DNA from: Kordiimonadales bacterium IMCC3096
GTDB lineage: Bacteria; Pseudomonadota; Alphaproteobacteria; Minwuiales; Minwuiaceae
Direction of reading: 5' to 3'
Assembly: GCA_016865035.1 (NCBI GenBank)
Contig: CP018227.1
Coordinates: 2,881,501 to 2,945,500 of the forward strand
Length of the DNA: 64,000 nt
In this document: positions 34,558 through 43,499 of the stretch, in pieces
Numbering within the stretch: position 1 is the stretch's first letter
Layout of the letters: every line of letters begins with the position of its first letter
The notes under the pieces: model-generated
Database searches by the model: none
What the model was told of the DNA's origin: nothing
What the model saw: the letters and a program-made list of their open reading frames with translations, nothing else
Translations under genes and position numbers: made by a program

Positions 34558-35009
34558 CCATGGACATGAACCTGCTGCTGGATGTGCTGCTGGTCGTGCT
34601 GCTGACCGCCACCGTGATCTATTGCTTCAGGCTGAACCGCCGTATTGGCCAGTTGCGCAACGCGCAGGGCGACATGGCTGCCCTGGTGCAGTCCTTCGAC
34701 CAGTCGACCGAGCGCGCGCGGTCCAGCATCGATGAACTGAAGAATACTGCCGGTGCCGTGGGCCTGGAACTGGAAGCCAGGGTGGCCAAGGCACGCGACA
34801 TGCTGGACGAACTGCAGCTTGTGACCACGTCGGGCGAACGTGTGGCCGACCGGATCGAAAAGGGCGTGGACAGCCGCAAGAGTTCCGCGACCGCTGCACC
34901 GGTGCGTCCTGCGGAAGTATCCGCCGCCGCTGCGCCGGCCCGCGCCGAGCGCGATGGCCGTGGCGATGCGGAATCGAAACTCCTCAAGGCACTGAGACAG
35001 GTTAGGTAA
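34554..35009 (+). CDS. DUF6468 flagellar-locus protein
   Basis: This 151-residue protein has one N-terminal membrane helix (about residues 6-25), followed by RRIGQLRNAQGDMAALVQSFDQSTERARSSIDELK and a helical, probably coiled-coil region. It matches the DUF6468 family found next to fliM and motE in alphaproteobacteria. A role in stator or C-ring assembly is likely from context but not proven. The start overlaps fliM by 4 bp. Confidence 0.8.
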   Translation: MTMDMNLLLDVLLVVLLTATVIYCFRLNRRIGQLRNAQGDMAALVQSFDQSTERARSSIDELKNTAGAVGLELEARVAKARDMLDELQLVTTSGERVADRIEKGVDSRKSSATAAPVRPAEVSAAAAPARAERDGRGDAESKLLKALRQVR

Positions 35010-35013
35010 TCCC

Positions 35014-35703
35014 ATGCGACTTCCCGGCGTTCGAATTCTGCCTGTCACCCTGGTTGCAGCCACTCTGGTGCTCGGCCTTAAGGTCACCTATCTGGTGGAC
35101 AGCGAGGGCGTGGTGTCGCCCGTGATCGGACTGCCGCAGGCTGTCGCCGCCGATGATCCCGCCCCGGAGATGGAAACCAGGCTGGCGGCGGCAACGACCG
35201 GTGACGAGGTGGCGGGTGAAGAGTCCGAGAAGGCTTCGCCGTACCCGCCGGACAGCCTGGCCAATCGTGACCCCTCCACCTTCTCCCCCGCCGAGATTGC
35301 CTTGCTGGAGAATCTCGCGCGTCGGCGTGACGAGATCGAGCAACGGGCGCGCGGCCTGGATGTGCGCGAGAACCTGCTGGAGGCGACCGAGCAGCGGATC
35401 GACGAGAAGATCGAGACCCTGCAGGCGCTGGAGACCCGGATAGAGACATTTGTCGAGCGCCATGACGCCGCCGAGACGGAGCAGATGCGCAGGCTGGTGA
35501 AGGTCTACGAAAGCATGAAGCCGAAGGATGCCGCCCGCATCTTCGAGGAGATCGACATGGAAGTGCTGCTGGAGGTCGCGGGCGGCATGAAGGAAAACAA
35601 GATCGCCGCGATCATGGCCAACATGACCCCGCGCCGGGCGCAGGAACTGACGATCGAACTCGCGGACCGGAAGGCCATCGAGAGCGTGATCAAGCAGAAC
35701 TGA
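35014..35703 (+). CDS. motE: MotE-like flagellar motor protein
   Basis: This 229-residue protein has an N-terminal signal or anchor (residues about 8-30), an acidic linker, a coiled coil, and a C-terminal MgtE-N-like domain (LVKVYESMKPKDAARIFEEIDMEVLLEVAGGMKENKIAAIMANMTPRRAQELT). In rhizobia MotE is a periplasmic chaperone needed for motor rotation. The position after fliM and DUF6468 supports the same role. The symbol rests on domain layout and context. Confidence 0.8.
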   Translation: MRLPGVRILPVTLVAATLVLGLKVTYLVDSEGVVSPVIGLPQAVAADDPAPEMETRLAAATTGDEVAGEESEKASPYPPDSLANRDPSTFSPAEIALLENLARRRDEIEQRARGLDVRENLLEATEQRIDEKIETLQALETRIETFVERHDAAETEQMRRLVKVYESMKPKDAARIFEEIDMEVLLEVAGGMKENKIAAIMANMTPRRAQELTIELADRKAIESVIKQN

Positions 35704-35726
35704 ACGCGCTTCACCGCTTCTTAACC

Positions 35727-36491
35727 ATGACCGCCGATGATGTGGCTCTACCCTTTTCTGGAAGGCCGGGCATAGCCATGGTGCGCGCGAGCGACAGCAG
35801 GACACGACAGAACGCGGAAGCCCCGGACGATGATCCGGAAGTGCCCGAGCCAGTGCCGCAATGGGTGCCGGACCCGCAAGTGGGTATCGTCTCCATCACG
35901 GACCCGGTGGAACGGCGCGTGATGGGCAACAACATCCTCTTCCTGTCGCTCTACCTGATCCTGTTCGCCTTCTTCATCGTCCTGAACGCCAGGGCCGAGA
36001 TCTCGACCGCCAGGACGGAGGCGGTGCTGGCCGGTCTCGGCCTGCCCGTTCAGCCACGCCCGGCTGTGGTTCAGCGACCGATGGTGCTGGTCGCGGACGA
36101 GCTGGAGCAACGCCTGAGCGATGTGTTCCCGCGGGAGCTGGCGCCCGACCTGAGCATTGTCGCCGCCTCCGATGGCGGCCTGGTGGTCAGCCTGCCGCTG
36201 CGCCGCGTCTTCCAGGATGACACTGCAGTGCTCCGTACCCAGCGTCTGTCCGTGATGCGACGCATGGCGGAGGTGCTGGCCGGTTTCGGGCGGACAGACG
36301 GTCTCTCGCTCACCCTGGTGGTTCCCCCCGGGGAATCGTCCGATCTCGCGATCCGCCGGGCTGCGGCCCTGGGCCGTGATCTGGTTCGCGCGGGGGTCGA
36401 CGCCTCTGCGTTTGCCATTCGGATCGAGGATCAGGGTGCCGCAGCCGATCTGAGACTTGTGCTGACCCGGAACGGGGAGGGGGCCACATGA
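35727..36491 (+). CDS. MotB-like membrane protein lacking the proton-channel aspartate
   Basis: This 254-residue protein has a proline-rich N-terminus, one hydrophobic helix (about residues 70-90, ILFLSLYLILFAFFIVLNA) and a periplasmic domain with weak OmpA-like character (SDLAIRRAAALGRDLVRAG). The helix resembles MotB but has no aspartate, so it is unlikely to conduct ions by itself. An ATG at 35778 with GGAAGG upstream is an alternative start. Its stop overlaps the next MotB-like gene as ATGA, suggesting equal amounts of the two proteins. Confidence 0.7.
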   Translation: MTADDVALPFSGRPGIAMVRASDSRTRQNAEAPDDDPEVPEPVPQWVPDPQVGIVSITDPVERRVMGNNILFLSLYLILFAFFIVLNARAEISTARTEAVLAGLGLPVQPRPAVVQRPMVLVADELEQRLSDVFPRELAPDLSIVAASDGGLVVSLPLRRVFQDDTAVLRTQRLSVMRRMAEVLAGFGRTDGLSLTLVVPPGESSDLAIRRAAALGRDLVRAGVDASAFAIRIEDQGAAADLRLVLTRNGEGAT

Positions 36492-37087
36492 GCCGATCTT
36501 CCTGGCTGATCGCCTTCGCGGACCTGGCCGCGGTCCTGACCGGTTTCTTCGTGCTGATGCTGTCCATGTCCGAATTCGACACGCCGCGCGTGGAGGACCT
36601 GCTGGACGATCTCAGCAAGGCAAGGGGGGCATGGAGCCTGGTTCAGGCGGAACCGCCGGTGCCCGCCACCGGTGTGCTGCGGGACCTTCAGGACCTGCCG
36701 GACAATGTCCATTATCTCGCAACGGTCATCCGGGCGGAGGCCCAGGCGGGCAACTGGCCCCTGAATGTCCGTTCCAACGATCAGGGCGTGCTGCTGCGTC
36801 CGACGGTGACCGATGAACAGGCCGCGGACTTCCTGCCGATGCTGGGCGACTATCTTGCCGGCTCCGGACTGGATGTTTCCGTCAGGGCGATGTTCCCGGC
36901 CGAGGCCGAAGCCCGCGCCTCGGGTTTCGGGGTCTATGACGTCGGACTGGCCCGTGCGCAGGCGGCTGCCCGTGCATTGGGGGCCGGACCGGACGGGGCC
37001 GTTCCGATCGAGACCCGCATCGATGCCGGGCTGGATACCTTCCGACTTGAGATTGCGGTGCGACAGCCGCAGGAGCCGAAGACATGA
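36488..37087 (+). CDS. MotB-like stator protein with conserved aspartate
   Basis: This 199-residue protein begins almost directly with a MotB-type helix, WLIAFADLAAVLTGFFVLML. Asp12 stands where MotB has its proton-binding aspartate. The rest is a periplasmic domain with a degenerate OmpA-like end (DVGLARAQAAARALG). It is coupled to the preceding aspartate-less paralogue. No motA gene is in the window. It may be part of the stator or of an accessory complex peculiar to this group. Confidence 0.7.
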   Translation: MSRSSWLIAFADLAAVLTGFFVLMLSMSEFDTPRVEDLLDDLSKARGAWSLVQAEPPVPATGVLRDLQDLPDNVHYLATVIRAEAQAGNWPLNVRSNDQGVLLRPTVTDEQAADFLPMLGDYLAGSGLDVSVRAMFPAEAEARASGFGVYDVGLARAQAAARALGAGPDGAVPIETRIDAGLDTFRLEIAVRQPQEPKT

Positions 37088-40020
37088 CCAACAGAGTGCT
37101 GCGTTTCCTTCCGTTCGTGATCATGATCGGGCTGACCGCGCTGGCAGGTCTGGCCCAGGCCGCAGACAATGTGCGCGTCCGTTTCGGTGATCATCCGGGT
37201 TTCAGCCGTGTGGTGTTCGACTGGCCCGAGGCCGCGGCCTACGAGATCTCGGCCAGCGGGGATGCCATCGATGTCACATTTGCCCGCGCGGCGGACTTCG
37301 ACCTCTCCGCCTTCCGCACCATTGGTGCCCGGGCCATCCGCTCGGTCGCGGCGCTGGACGATGGTCGCACGGTGCGGCTGGTCCTGAAGGGCGGCAGCCT
37401 CGGCAAGCACTTCAAGGCAGGCGGCAAGGTGGTGCTCGATGTTTCCGAGAAGGCGGGGGGCGCCACTGTGGCAGACAAGGCCACGCCGAAGCGCCCGACC
37501 GCCAGACCCCAGCCCACCACGGCACCGGCACCGGCCAGGACCAGAACAGAGTCGGCAGCGGCACCGAAGGTCAGCCCGCGACCGACGTTCCGTGAACCGG
37601 TCGCTGCGCCGGAGGCCGTCGCTGTCGATCCCGATGCCGTGCAGGTGAACTATGACCTGCGTCCCGGACGCACGATCCTGCGTTTCCAGTGGCCGGAGCG
37701 GGTGGCCGCCGTGGCGGTGCATCGCGGCGAGCATGTCTGGCTGGCATTCGACAAGGACAGGAAGATCGAGCCTGGCCCGCAGGGTGCCGTTGCCCAGGGG
37801 CCGGTCGAGCGTGTGGTGACGGAACCGTCTGCCAGCGGATCAGTGGTTCGCATCGACGTTGCCGCAGGGGCGGCGCTGTCGGTCACCGTCGATGGCAACG
37901 ACTGGGTCGTGGACATTGGTGGTGGCCGGGGCCGCGCGGAGACGGCGATCCGCCTGGAGGCACAGGCCGACGCGCCCTCCGGACCGCGCATCTTTGCGCC
38001 CATTGCCGATGCGGGAACGCCGATCCTGATCGATGACCCGATCGTTGGCGACAGGCTGGCCCTGGTCCCGGTGCTGGAGGCTGGTCTGGGTGTCCATCCG
38101 GCGAGACGTTACGTCCTGTTCGACCTGCCACCAACCCAGCAGGGCATCGCGATCCGGTTCCATGCCGAGGCCCTGAACATTGATACCACCGAGCGTGGAC
38201 TCTCGATCGGTGGCCGCGAGACCCTGTTTCTCGCCGAGGAGAGCGAGAAGGTGGCGCGATCCGCGGCCGGGCAGCCCCCGGGCATCACGGGCGAGAAGGG
38301 CAACACGGGCCCGAAGAGTGTCTTCGATCTGACGGCCTGGCAGGGCGACTACGACATCGACGAGAAGCGCCAGGAACTGATGTACCGGATCGCGGTCGCA
38401 ACTCCGGCGGCACGGAACGGGGAGCGGCTGGCTCTGGCCCGTTTCCTTGTCGGACACCGTCTGGCACAGGAAGCGCTGGGCGTGATGGACCGGATCGAGG
38501 ATGAGGACAAGTACGCCGACACGGACCCTTCCTATCGTGCCCTGCGCGGTGTAGCCCGGCTGTTTGCCGGCAAGTACGGCGAAGCTGCAGGTGACCTGCG
38601 CCATCCGAAATTGCAGAATGCGCAGGACGTTGCCCTGTTTCGTGGCCTTCTGGCCGCCAAGCGGCGCGAGTTCTCGGAAGCGCGGCGGGAATTCCGGGGC
38701 GGCATGCCGGTCATGTCCAAGATGCCGGAGGAGATGCAGCCGGAACTGCGCCTCGCCTTCGCCGAGACCGCGCTCGCCCTGAACGACCCGAAACTCGCCG
38801 GGGAACAGGTCTCCGCGCTGCTGCTCCATTCCGGCACGGAGTCGCGACGGGAGGAGGCAAAACTACTCGCTGCCCGCATTCACGCGATGACCGGTGACAT
38901 GGAAGATGCCGGTGCGCTCTATACCGAACTGGCCCAGAGCCCCTACCGACCGGTTCGCGCGCGGGCCATCTATGCCGAGACCAATCTGCTGCTGGACGAA
39001 GAACGCATCGACATGGCGGAGGCGATCGACCGGCTGGAACGCCTGCGGTTCTCCTGGCGCGGTGACGTGTTCGAGTTCGAGCTGATGCAGCGGCTGGCGG
39101 ACCTGTATGTGCAGGACGGGCAGTTCCGCAAGGGCCTGATGGCCATGCGCCAGACGGTCGAACAGTTTCCGGACATGCCTGAAGCGCAGGCCCTGGCCGG
39201 TGAGATGAAGGAAGTCTTCGCCGGACTGTTCGAGCGCGGGGAGGGGGCGGAAATGTCCCCTGTCACCGCCATGGCGCTCTACTACGAATTCCGCGAGCTG
39301 ACGCCGGATGGCGAACGCGGTGACCGGATGATCCGCCGACTGGCGGACCGGCTGGCCGCCGTGGAGCTGCTGGGCGAGGCGTCGAAACTGCTGGAACATC
39401 AGATCATGCACCGTCTGGGCGGGGACGAGAAGGCTCGGGTCGGGACCCGGCTTGCCGTGCTGAACCTGCTCGACGGGCGCCCCAAGGACGCGATCGAGGC
39501 GCTGCGGACCACGCGGAACCTGTCGATAAGCGAGAGCATGCGGCGCGAACGCCTGCTGCTGGAAGCCCGGGCGCTTACCGAGATAGGGAACTATGACAGG
39601 GCCCTCGTCCTGCTGGCCGGCCTGTCGGGCGATGACGTCGACAATGTCCGCACCGAGATCCTCTGGCGGGGCCGCAAGTGGGCGCGTGCCGCCGTTTCCC
39701 TGGCGCCCAAGCTTGCGTCGCTCAGGGAGGGGGATCAGCCGCTCGACAAGGACTCCCGACGGGACATCCTGCGCTTTGCCATCGCCAGTTCCCTGGCGGG
39801 GGACCGTACCGCGCTGGCCGAGTTGCGCCGGTCGTTCGGAGAACGGATGCAGGGACAGCCGGAATGGCCGTCGTTCCAGGTGGTCACTGCCGAAGACCGT
39901 CGTGACAGCGCCGAGTTTCGCAATCTGGCCGCCGAGATTGCCCAGGTCGACCAGTTCGAGGCTTTCATGACCTCATATCGAGACAGATTGCGCGACAGGC
40001 CGCTCAGCGCCATCAACTGA
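37084..40020 (+). CDS. Large exported AMIN/TPR-type protein of the flagellar locus
   Basis: This 978-residue protein has a signal peptide (ending LAQAADN). An AMIN-like beta domain follows (VRVRFGDHPGFSRVVFDWPEAAAYEIS), with what looks like a second copy near residue 180-250 (LRPGRTILRFQWPERVAAVAVHRGE). From about residue 430 on there is a long helical repeat region in TPR style, with AREF-, ARAIYAE- and LLDGRPKDAIEAL-type helices. AMIN domains bind periplasmic or envelope targets, so a scaffold near the motor is possible. The start overlaps the upstream gene as ATGA. Exact function unknown. Confidence 0.75.
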   Translation: MTNRVLRFLPFVIMIGLTALAGLAQAADNVRVRFGDHPGFSRVVFDWPEAAAYEISASGDAIDVTFARAADFDLSAFRTIGARAIRSVAALDDGRTVRLVLKGGSLGKHFKAGGKVVLDVSEKAGGATVADKATPKRPTARPQPTTAPAPARTRTESAAAPKVSPRPTFREPVAAPEAVAVDPDAVQVNYDLRPGRTILRFQWPERVAAVAVHRGEHVWLAFDKDRKIEPGPQGAVAQGPVERVVTEPSASGSVVRIDVAAGAALSVTVDGNDWVVDIGGGRGRAETAIRLEAQADAPSGPRIFAPIADAGTPILIDDPIVGDRLALVPVLEAGLGVHPARRYVLFDLPPTQQGIAIRFHAEALNIDTTERGLSIGGRETLFLAEESEKVARSAAGQPPGITGEKGNTGPKSVFDLTAWQGDYDIDEKRQELMYRIAVATPAARNGERLALARFLVGHRLAQEALGVMDRIEDEDKYADTDPSYRALRGVARLFAGKYGEAAGDLRHPKLQNAQDVALFRGLLAAKRREFSEARREFRGGMPVMSKMPEEMQPELRLAFAETALALNDPKLAGEQVSALLLHSGTESRREEAKLLAARIHAMTGDMEDAGALYTELAQSPYRPVRARAIYAETNLLLDEERIDMAEAIDRLERLRFSWRGDVFEFELMQRLADLYVQDGQFRKGLMAMRQTVEQFPDMPEAQALAGEMKEVFAGLFERGEGAEMSPVTAMALYYEFRELTPDGERGDRMIRRLADRLAAVELLGEASKLLEHQIMHRLGGDEKARVGTRLAVLNLLDGRPKDAIEALRTTRNLSISESMRRERLLLEARALTEIGNYDRALVLLAGLSGDDVDNVRTEILWRGRKWARAAVSLAPKLASLREGDQPLDKDSRRDILRFAIASSLAGDRTALAELRRSFGERMQGQPEWPSFQVVTAEDRRDSAEFRNLAAEIAQVDQFEAFMTSYRDRLRDRPLSAIN

Positions 40021-40416
40021 TCCGCAGCCGGTCTTTCGGCCAGGTGTCCGGCTTTCGGCCCGTTCAACCTGCGAACTGTCCGGAATCGGGACGGCTCAGT
40101 GCGCCCTGTCACACTGTCTTGCCGCTTTTTGCCGGTGTTTCAGCCCGTTTTGCCGAGTCTGGCATAACGGTTGCTTAATACTTCGCAAAGGCATCGGATC
40201 AGGCACGGTATCTGGTGTGGCGGCGTTCCCGCGTAGCTACATGTTGTGTGAGATTGGTAACGAGCTGCAAATTGCAAACTTCTCGGTAACGTAGTCTTGC
40301 GCTCAGATATCAGAATGATCCGGTAAGGTTCTGAAGGAATTGTGAATTCAGGTCTATGATCGTAGTTTGTGATTCGTTTTCAGGCCGGACTCGTGGAACC
40401 GAGACGGACAGGCAAT
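40021..40416. other. Intergenic region upstream of the BY-kinase gene
   Basis: This 396-bp gap has lower GC than the flanking genes. It contains a weak hairpin (AGCCGG at 40026-40031 with CCGGCT at 40048-40053) that might end the flagellar transcript, and the sigma-54-like site listed separately. CGGTAAC-like motifs recur near 40255 and 40285. I see no further gene. Confidence 0.5.
40160..40175 (+). promoter_or_regulatory. Sigma-54-type promoter candidate upstream of the BY-kinase gene
   Basis: TGGCATAACGGTTGCT has the GG-N10-GC spacing and matches the RpoN consensus at all but one position, including the TTGC core. It would give a leader of roughly 230 bases before the kinase start. RpoN control would tie polysaccharide synthesis to the flagellar programme. 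Confidence 0.55.
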
Positions 40417-42753
40417 ATGGCAAGCGTGAGTTTTCTGCAGCAGGCACAGCACATGGATGATTCCTCGGAACTGCCGCCCTTCATGGCGCAGTCGCAGGGC
40501 GATCAGTCGCTGATCAGCTTTCGCCATGTGTTTGGTGTGGTCTGGCGGCGGAAGCTGATCATCCTCGCCATCGTGCTGTTCGTGACGGCCCTCGCATATT
40601 ACTGGGTCAAGACCCGCACCCCGCTGTATGTCGCCACCGCCGAGGTCGAGATCGGCATCCAGGACCAGCGCGTCGTCAACATTCAGGACGTTTTGCAGCA
40701 GGGGCAGCAGGACTTCTATTTCAACGAGACCCAGGCGGCGATCATCTCCTCCACCTTCGCGGCGGAGGAAGTCGCCAAGCGCATGGGGCTGTTCGAGGAT
40801 CCCTCGGCGCTCTGGTGGGGTGACCAGGACAAGGCTTCCCTGTTCGACGGCGTCAAGGCTGCCGTGAAGAGTGTTCTGCCCGACCCGGTGGTCGAAGGCG
40901 TGCGCGGTGCGCTGAACACCCTGCGCGGCGGTTCTCAGGAGAGCCCGCAACTCTCGGTTCTGGAGAGCATGACGCCGGAGGAGCGCGCGACGTTCGAGAA
41001 GCAGGCGGTGCTGAAGGGTCTGCTCGGCAACCTGGGCGTTGATCCGTCGGAGCGCGCACGCACCATCTCCATCAGTTTCGTGTCCGACAAGCCGGGATTT
41101 GCCCGCGAGATCGCCAATGCCTTCGCGCAGGTCTATGTCGACTCGACCCGGACCGAGAAGAGCGAAGCGACGTCGAATGCATCCAGTTTTCTCGGCAATG
41201 AGGCCGAGCGCCTGAAGGCGGACTATCTGGACTCCGAACAGGCACTGGAGAAGTTCCGCCGCGACCATGGCGTTGTCGATTATCGCAATCAGACCACGCT
41301 GTTGCAGGAACAGCTCGCGGAACTGAACCGCCAGCGTGTCGGTGCACGGGAACTTCAGGCCGAGGCGGAAGCACGTGTTGCCCAGGTCAAGCGGCTGCTG
41401 AACGAAGGTTCCGACGGCATCGAAAGCGTGACCGCAGTGCTGGACTCGACCCTGATCGTTCGTCTGCGGGAGCAGGAGGCGGAGGTGCTGCGCGAGATCG
41501 CGGAACTGCGCACCCAGCTTCGTGACCAGCATCCCCGGCTGCAGCTCAAGCGCGCCGAACTGGCTGACCTGCAGGTCGCCATCCGCTCCGAGATCACCAA
41601 GATCGTCATCGCTCTGGACAACAAGCTGGAGCTTTCGCGGGTGAAGGTGGAGAACCTGAACACGGAGATCGAGGCGCTGGCCTTCCAGGTCGCCGAACAG
41701 ACGGACTCCGAAGTGACCCTGCGGTCGCTGGAATCGGAGCGCAATGCAGCCAAGCAGCTCTATGACACCATCCTCAGCCGCTTCAAGGAAGTCGACCTGC
41801 AGGAGCGCAGCCCCCAGCAGGCGAGTGCCCGCGTGATCAACAGCGCCGGCACCCCGCTGGAGCCGAGCTTCCCGCGCCGCAACCTGACGATCGCCGCCGC
41901 TCTGGTCGGATCGGCCATCCTGGGTGTGCTGGTGGTCTTCCTGATCGAATACATGGATACCGGCTTCCGCTCCCTGCAGCAGTTGCAGCAGCTCGCCTAT
42001 GTCCCGGCCCTGGGTCTGGTGCCGCGCCTGTCGATGCTCGACAGCCGCCGCTCGACGCCGGAGGATTTCGTGATCGACGAGCCGAATTCGCTCTATTCGG
42101 AAGCGATACGAACGATCCGAACGTCGCTGATGCTGTCCAGCATCGACCAGCGTCCGCGCTCCGTCATGTTCACCTCTTCCGTACCGGCGGAGGGCAAGAC
42201 CGCCACCGCGGTGTCCGTTGCCCGGGCGTCGGCGAAGGCGGGGCAGCGCACCATCCTGATCGACTGCGACCTGCGCAAGCCGTCAGTGAATGAGTCGCTT
42301 GGTGTGCCGAACGGCAAGGGTGTGGCCGAGATCCTGACCGGCGCGGCGGAGATCGACGACGCGGTCGAGATCGATCTGAAATCTGGCCTGCACTACATCA
42401 CCGCCGGTGCCAAGGTTCCGAACCCGCCGGACGCCCTCGGTTCCAATGCCATGCGTCAGCTGATCGAGGAACTGAGCCGTCGCTATGACCTGGTCATCCT
42501 CGATACTCCTCCGGTGCTGCCGGTCTCCGACGCTCTTGTCCTGCTCCGTCATGTCGACAAGTCGGTCTTCCTCGTCCGCTGGGGCTCGACCCGGCGGGAG
42601 GCCGTGCTGGCCGGTATTCGTCAGGTGCAGGAAGCCAATGGCGATCTCGCCGGCGTTGCCATGACGCGGGTCGATATTCGCCGCCATCAGAAGTACAACT
42701 ACAGTGACTCCTATTATTACTACCGGGGTTACGGAAAGTACTATGGCACGTAA
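40417..42753 (+). CDS. Wzz-type polysaccharide co-polymerase/BY-kinase
   Basis: This ~778-residue inner-membrane protein controls exopolysaccharide export. The Wzz part has a first membrane helix (about 43-65), a long periplasmic coiled coil and a PxxP-containing second helix near residue 490. The cytoplasmic bacterial tyrosine kinase domain has Walker A (SSVPAEGKTATAVSVA), Walker A' (TILIDCDLRKPSV) and Walker B (LVILDTPPVLPVSDAL). The C-terminus is tyrosine-rich (YNYSDSYYYYRGYGKYYGT), the usual autophosphorylation cluster. The start is uncertain; 40417 gives MASVSFLQQ. No glycosyltransferase or polymerase genes adjoin it. Confidence 0.88.
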   Translation: MASVSFLQQAQHMDDSSELPPFMAQSQGDQSLISFRHVFGVVWRRKLIILAIVLFVTALAYYWVKTRTPLYVATAEVEIGIQDQRVVNIQDVLQQGQQDFYFNETQAAIISSTFAAEEVAKRMGLFEDPSALWWGDQDKASLFDGVKAAVKSVLPDPVVEGVRGALNTLRGGSQESPQLSVLESMTPEERATFEKQAVLKGLLGNLGVDPSERARTISISFVSDKPGFAREIANAFAQVYVDSTRTEKSEATSNASSFLGNEAERLKADYLDSEQALEKFRRDHGVVDYRNQTTLLQEQLAELNRQRVGARELQAEAEARVAQVKRLLNEGSDGIESVTAVLDSTLIVRLREQEAEVLREIAELRTQLRDQHPRLQLKRAELADLQVAIRSEITKIVIALDNKLELSRVKVENLNTEIEALAFQVAEQTDSEVTLRSLESERNAAKQLYDTILSRFKEVDLQERSPQQASARVINSAGTPLEPSFPRRNLTIAAALVGSAILGVLVVFLIEYMDTGFRSLQQLQQLAYVPALGLVPRLSMLDSRRSTPEDFVIDEPNSLYSEAIRTIRTSLMLSSIDQRPRSVMFTSSVPAEGKTATAVSVARASAKAGQRTILIDCDLRKPSVNESLGVPNGKGVAEILTGAAEIDDAVEIDLKSGLHYITAGAKVPNPPDALGSNAMRQLIEELSRRYDLVILDTPPVLPVSDALVLLRHVDKSVFLVRWGSTRREAVLAGIRQVQEANGDLAGVAMTRVDIRRHQKYNYSDSYYYYRGYGKYYGT

Positions 42754-43486
42754 GCGCCGCAGGCGCTCAGGCGGCATACCCTTTGGAGCTTCCACCGGCG
42801 GCCTGCTGATTGCGGCGGCCGGTGTGCTGCTTGTGGTGATGAGCGGCCCGCGTCTGATCGGTGCCGTGAACGCCACAGCTGGTGAACCCGCCATCGAGAA
42901 GCTGAGACGCGGGGAGAAGATCGGCGAGCCAGCCATCGAGCGTGCACGCAAGGCCTTCGCGACCGCGGCCAGATCCATCCCGCGCGACTATCGGGCGTAT
43001 CGCGATCTGGCGTTGATCGAGATGGTTGCCGCGCGCATGCTGCCTGTCGGTTCCGATGAATGGATGGATGCGGTCAACCGGGCCATTGGCGCCGGGCGCA
43101 TGTCGCTCGGCAACAATCCGGCCCAGCCTTACGTCTGGCTGCGTCTGGCGCAGTCGGAACTGATGCAGGATGGTGTCGGTGCACGCTCGGCCTTCGCCTT
43201 CGCCATGTCACTGGAGACGGGCCCGCAGGTAATCGGCCTGATGAAGCCCAGGGTCATCCTGGGACTCATCCTGTGGCCCGTACTCGATGAAAGGCAGCAG
43301 GACCGGGTCCTCGCCCAGATCAGGGGGCTTGCCCGCTACAATCCCCGCATCCTGGCAGAGACCGTGCTGCACCGTGCGGCCCTGCCGTTGGTCCAGCAGG
43401 CGCTGGCCGACGACCCGGAACTGATGCGTGCCTTCCTTGATGTCTACCTGCAGCGCCGCACGCCGGGTTACCGGCCCCCGCTGTAA
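42743..43486 (+). CDS. Single-pass membrane protein coupled to the BY-kinase
   Basis: This ~247-residue protein has a very basic N-terminus (MARKRRRRSGG), one membrane helix (about 15-35) and a helical, TPR-like periplasmic part (ARKAFATAARSIPRDYRAYRDLALIEM, QPYVWLRLAQSELM). The ATG at 42743 lies inside the end of the kinase gene (11-bp overlap) after GGAAAG, so the two are translationally linked. It probably belongs to the same polysaccharide system. I recognise no named family. Confidence 0.7.
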   Translation: MARKRRRRSGGIPFGASTGGLLIAAAGVLLVVMSGPRLIGAVNATAGEPAIEKLRRGEKIGEPAIERARKAFATAARSIPRDYRAYRDLALIEMVAARMLPVGSDEWMDAVNRAIGAGRMSLGNNPAQPYVWLRLAQSELMQDGVGARSAFAFAMSLETGPQVIGLMKPRVILGLILWPVLDERQQDRVLAQIRGLARYNPRILAETVLHRAALPLVQQALADDPELMRAFLDVYLQRRTPGYRPPL

Positions 43487-43499
43487 GCGCGCCCCGTTC

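Noticed and set aside
35721-35728. CtrA half-site TTAACCAT
   Set aside because: It coincides with the possible start codon of the first MotB-like gene and has no partner half-site, so it may be chance.
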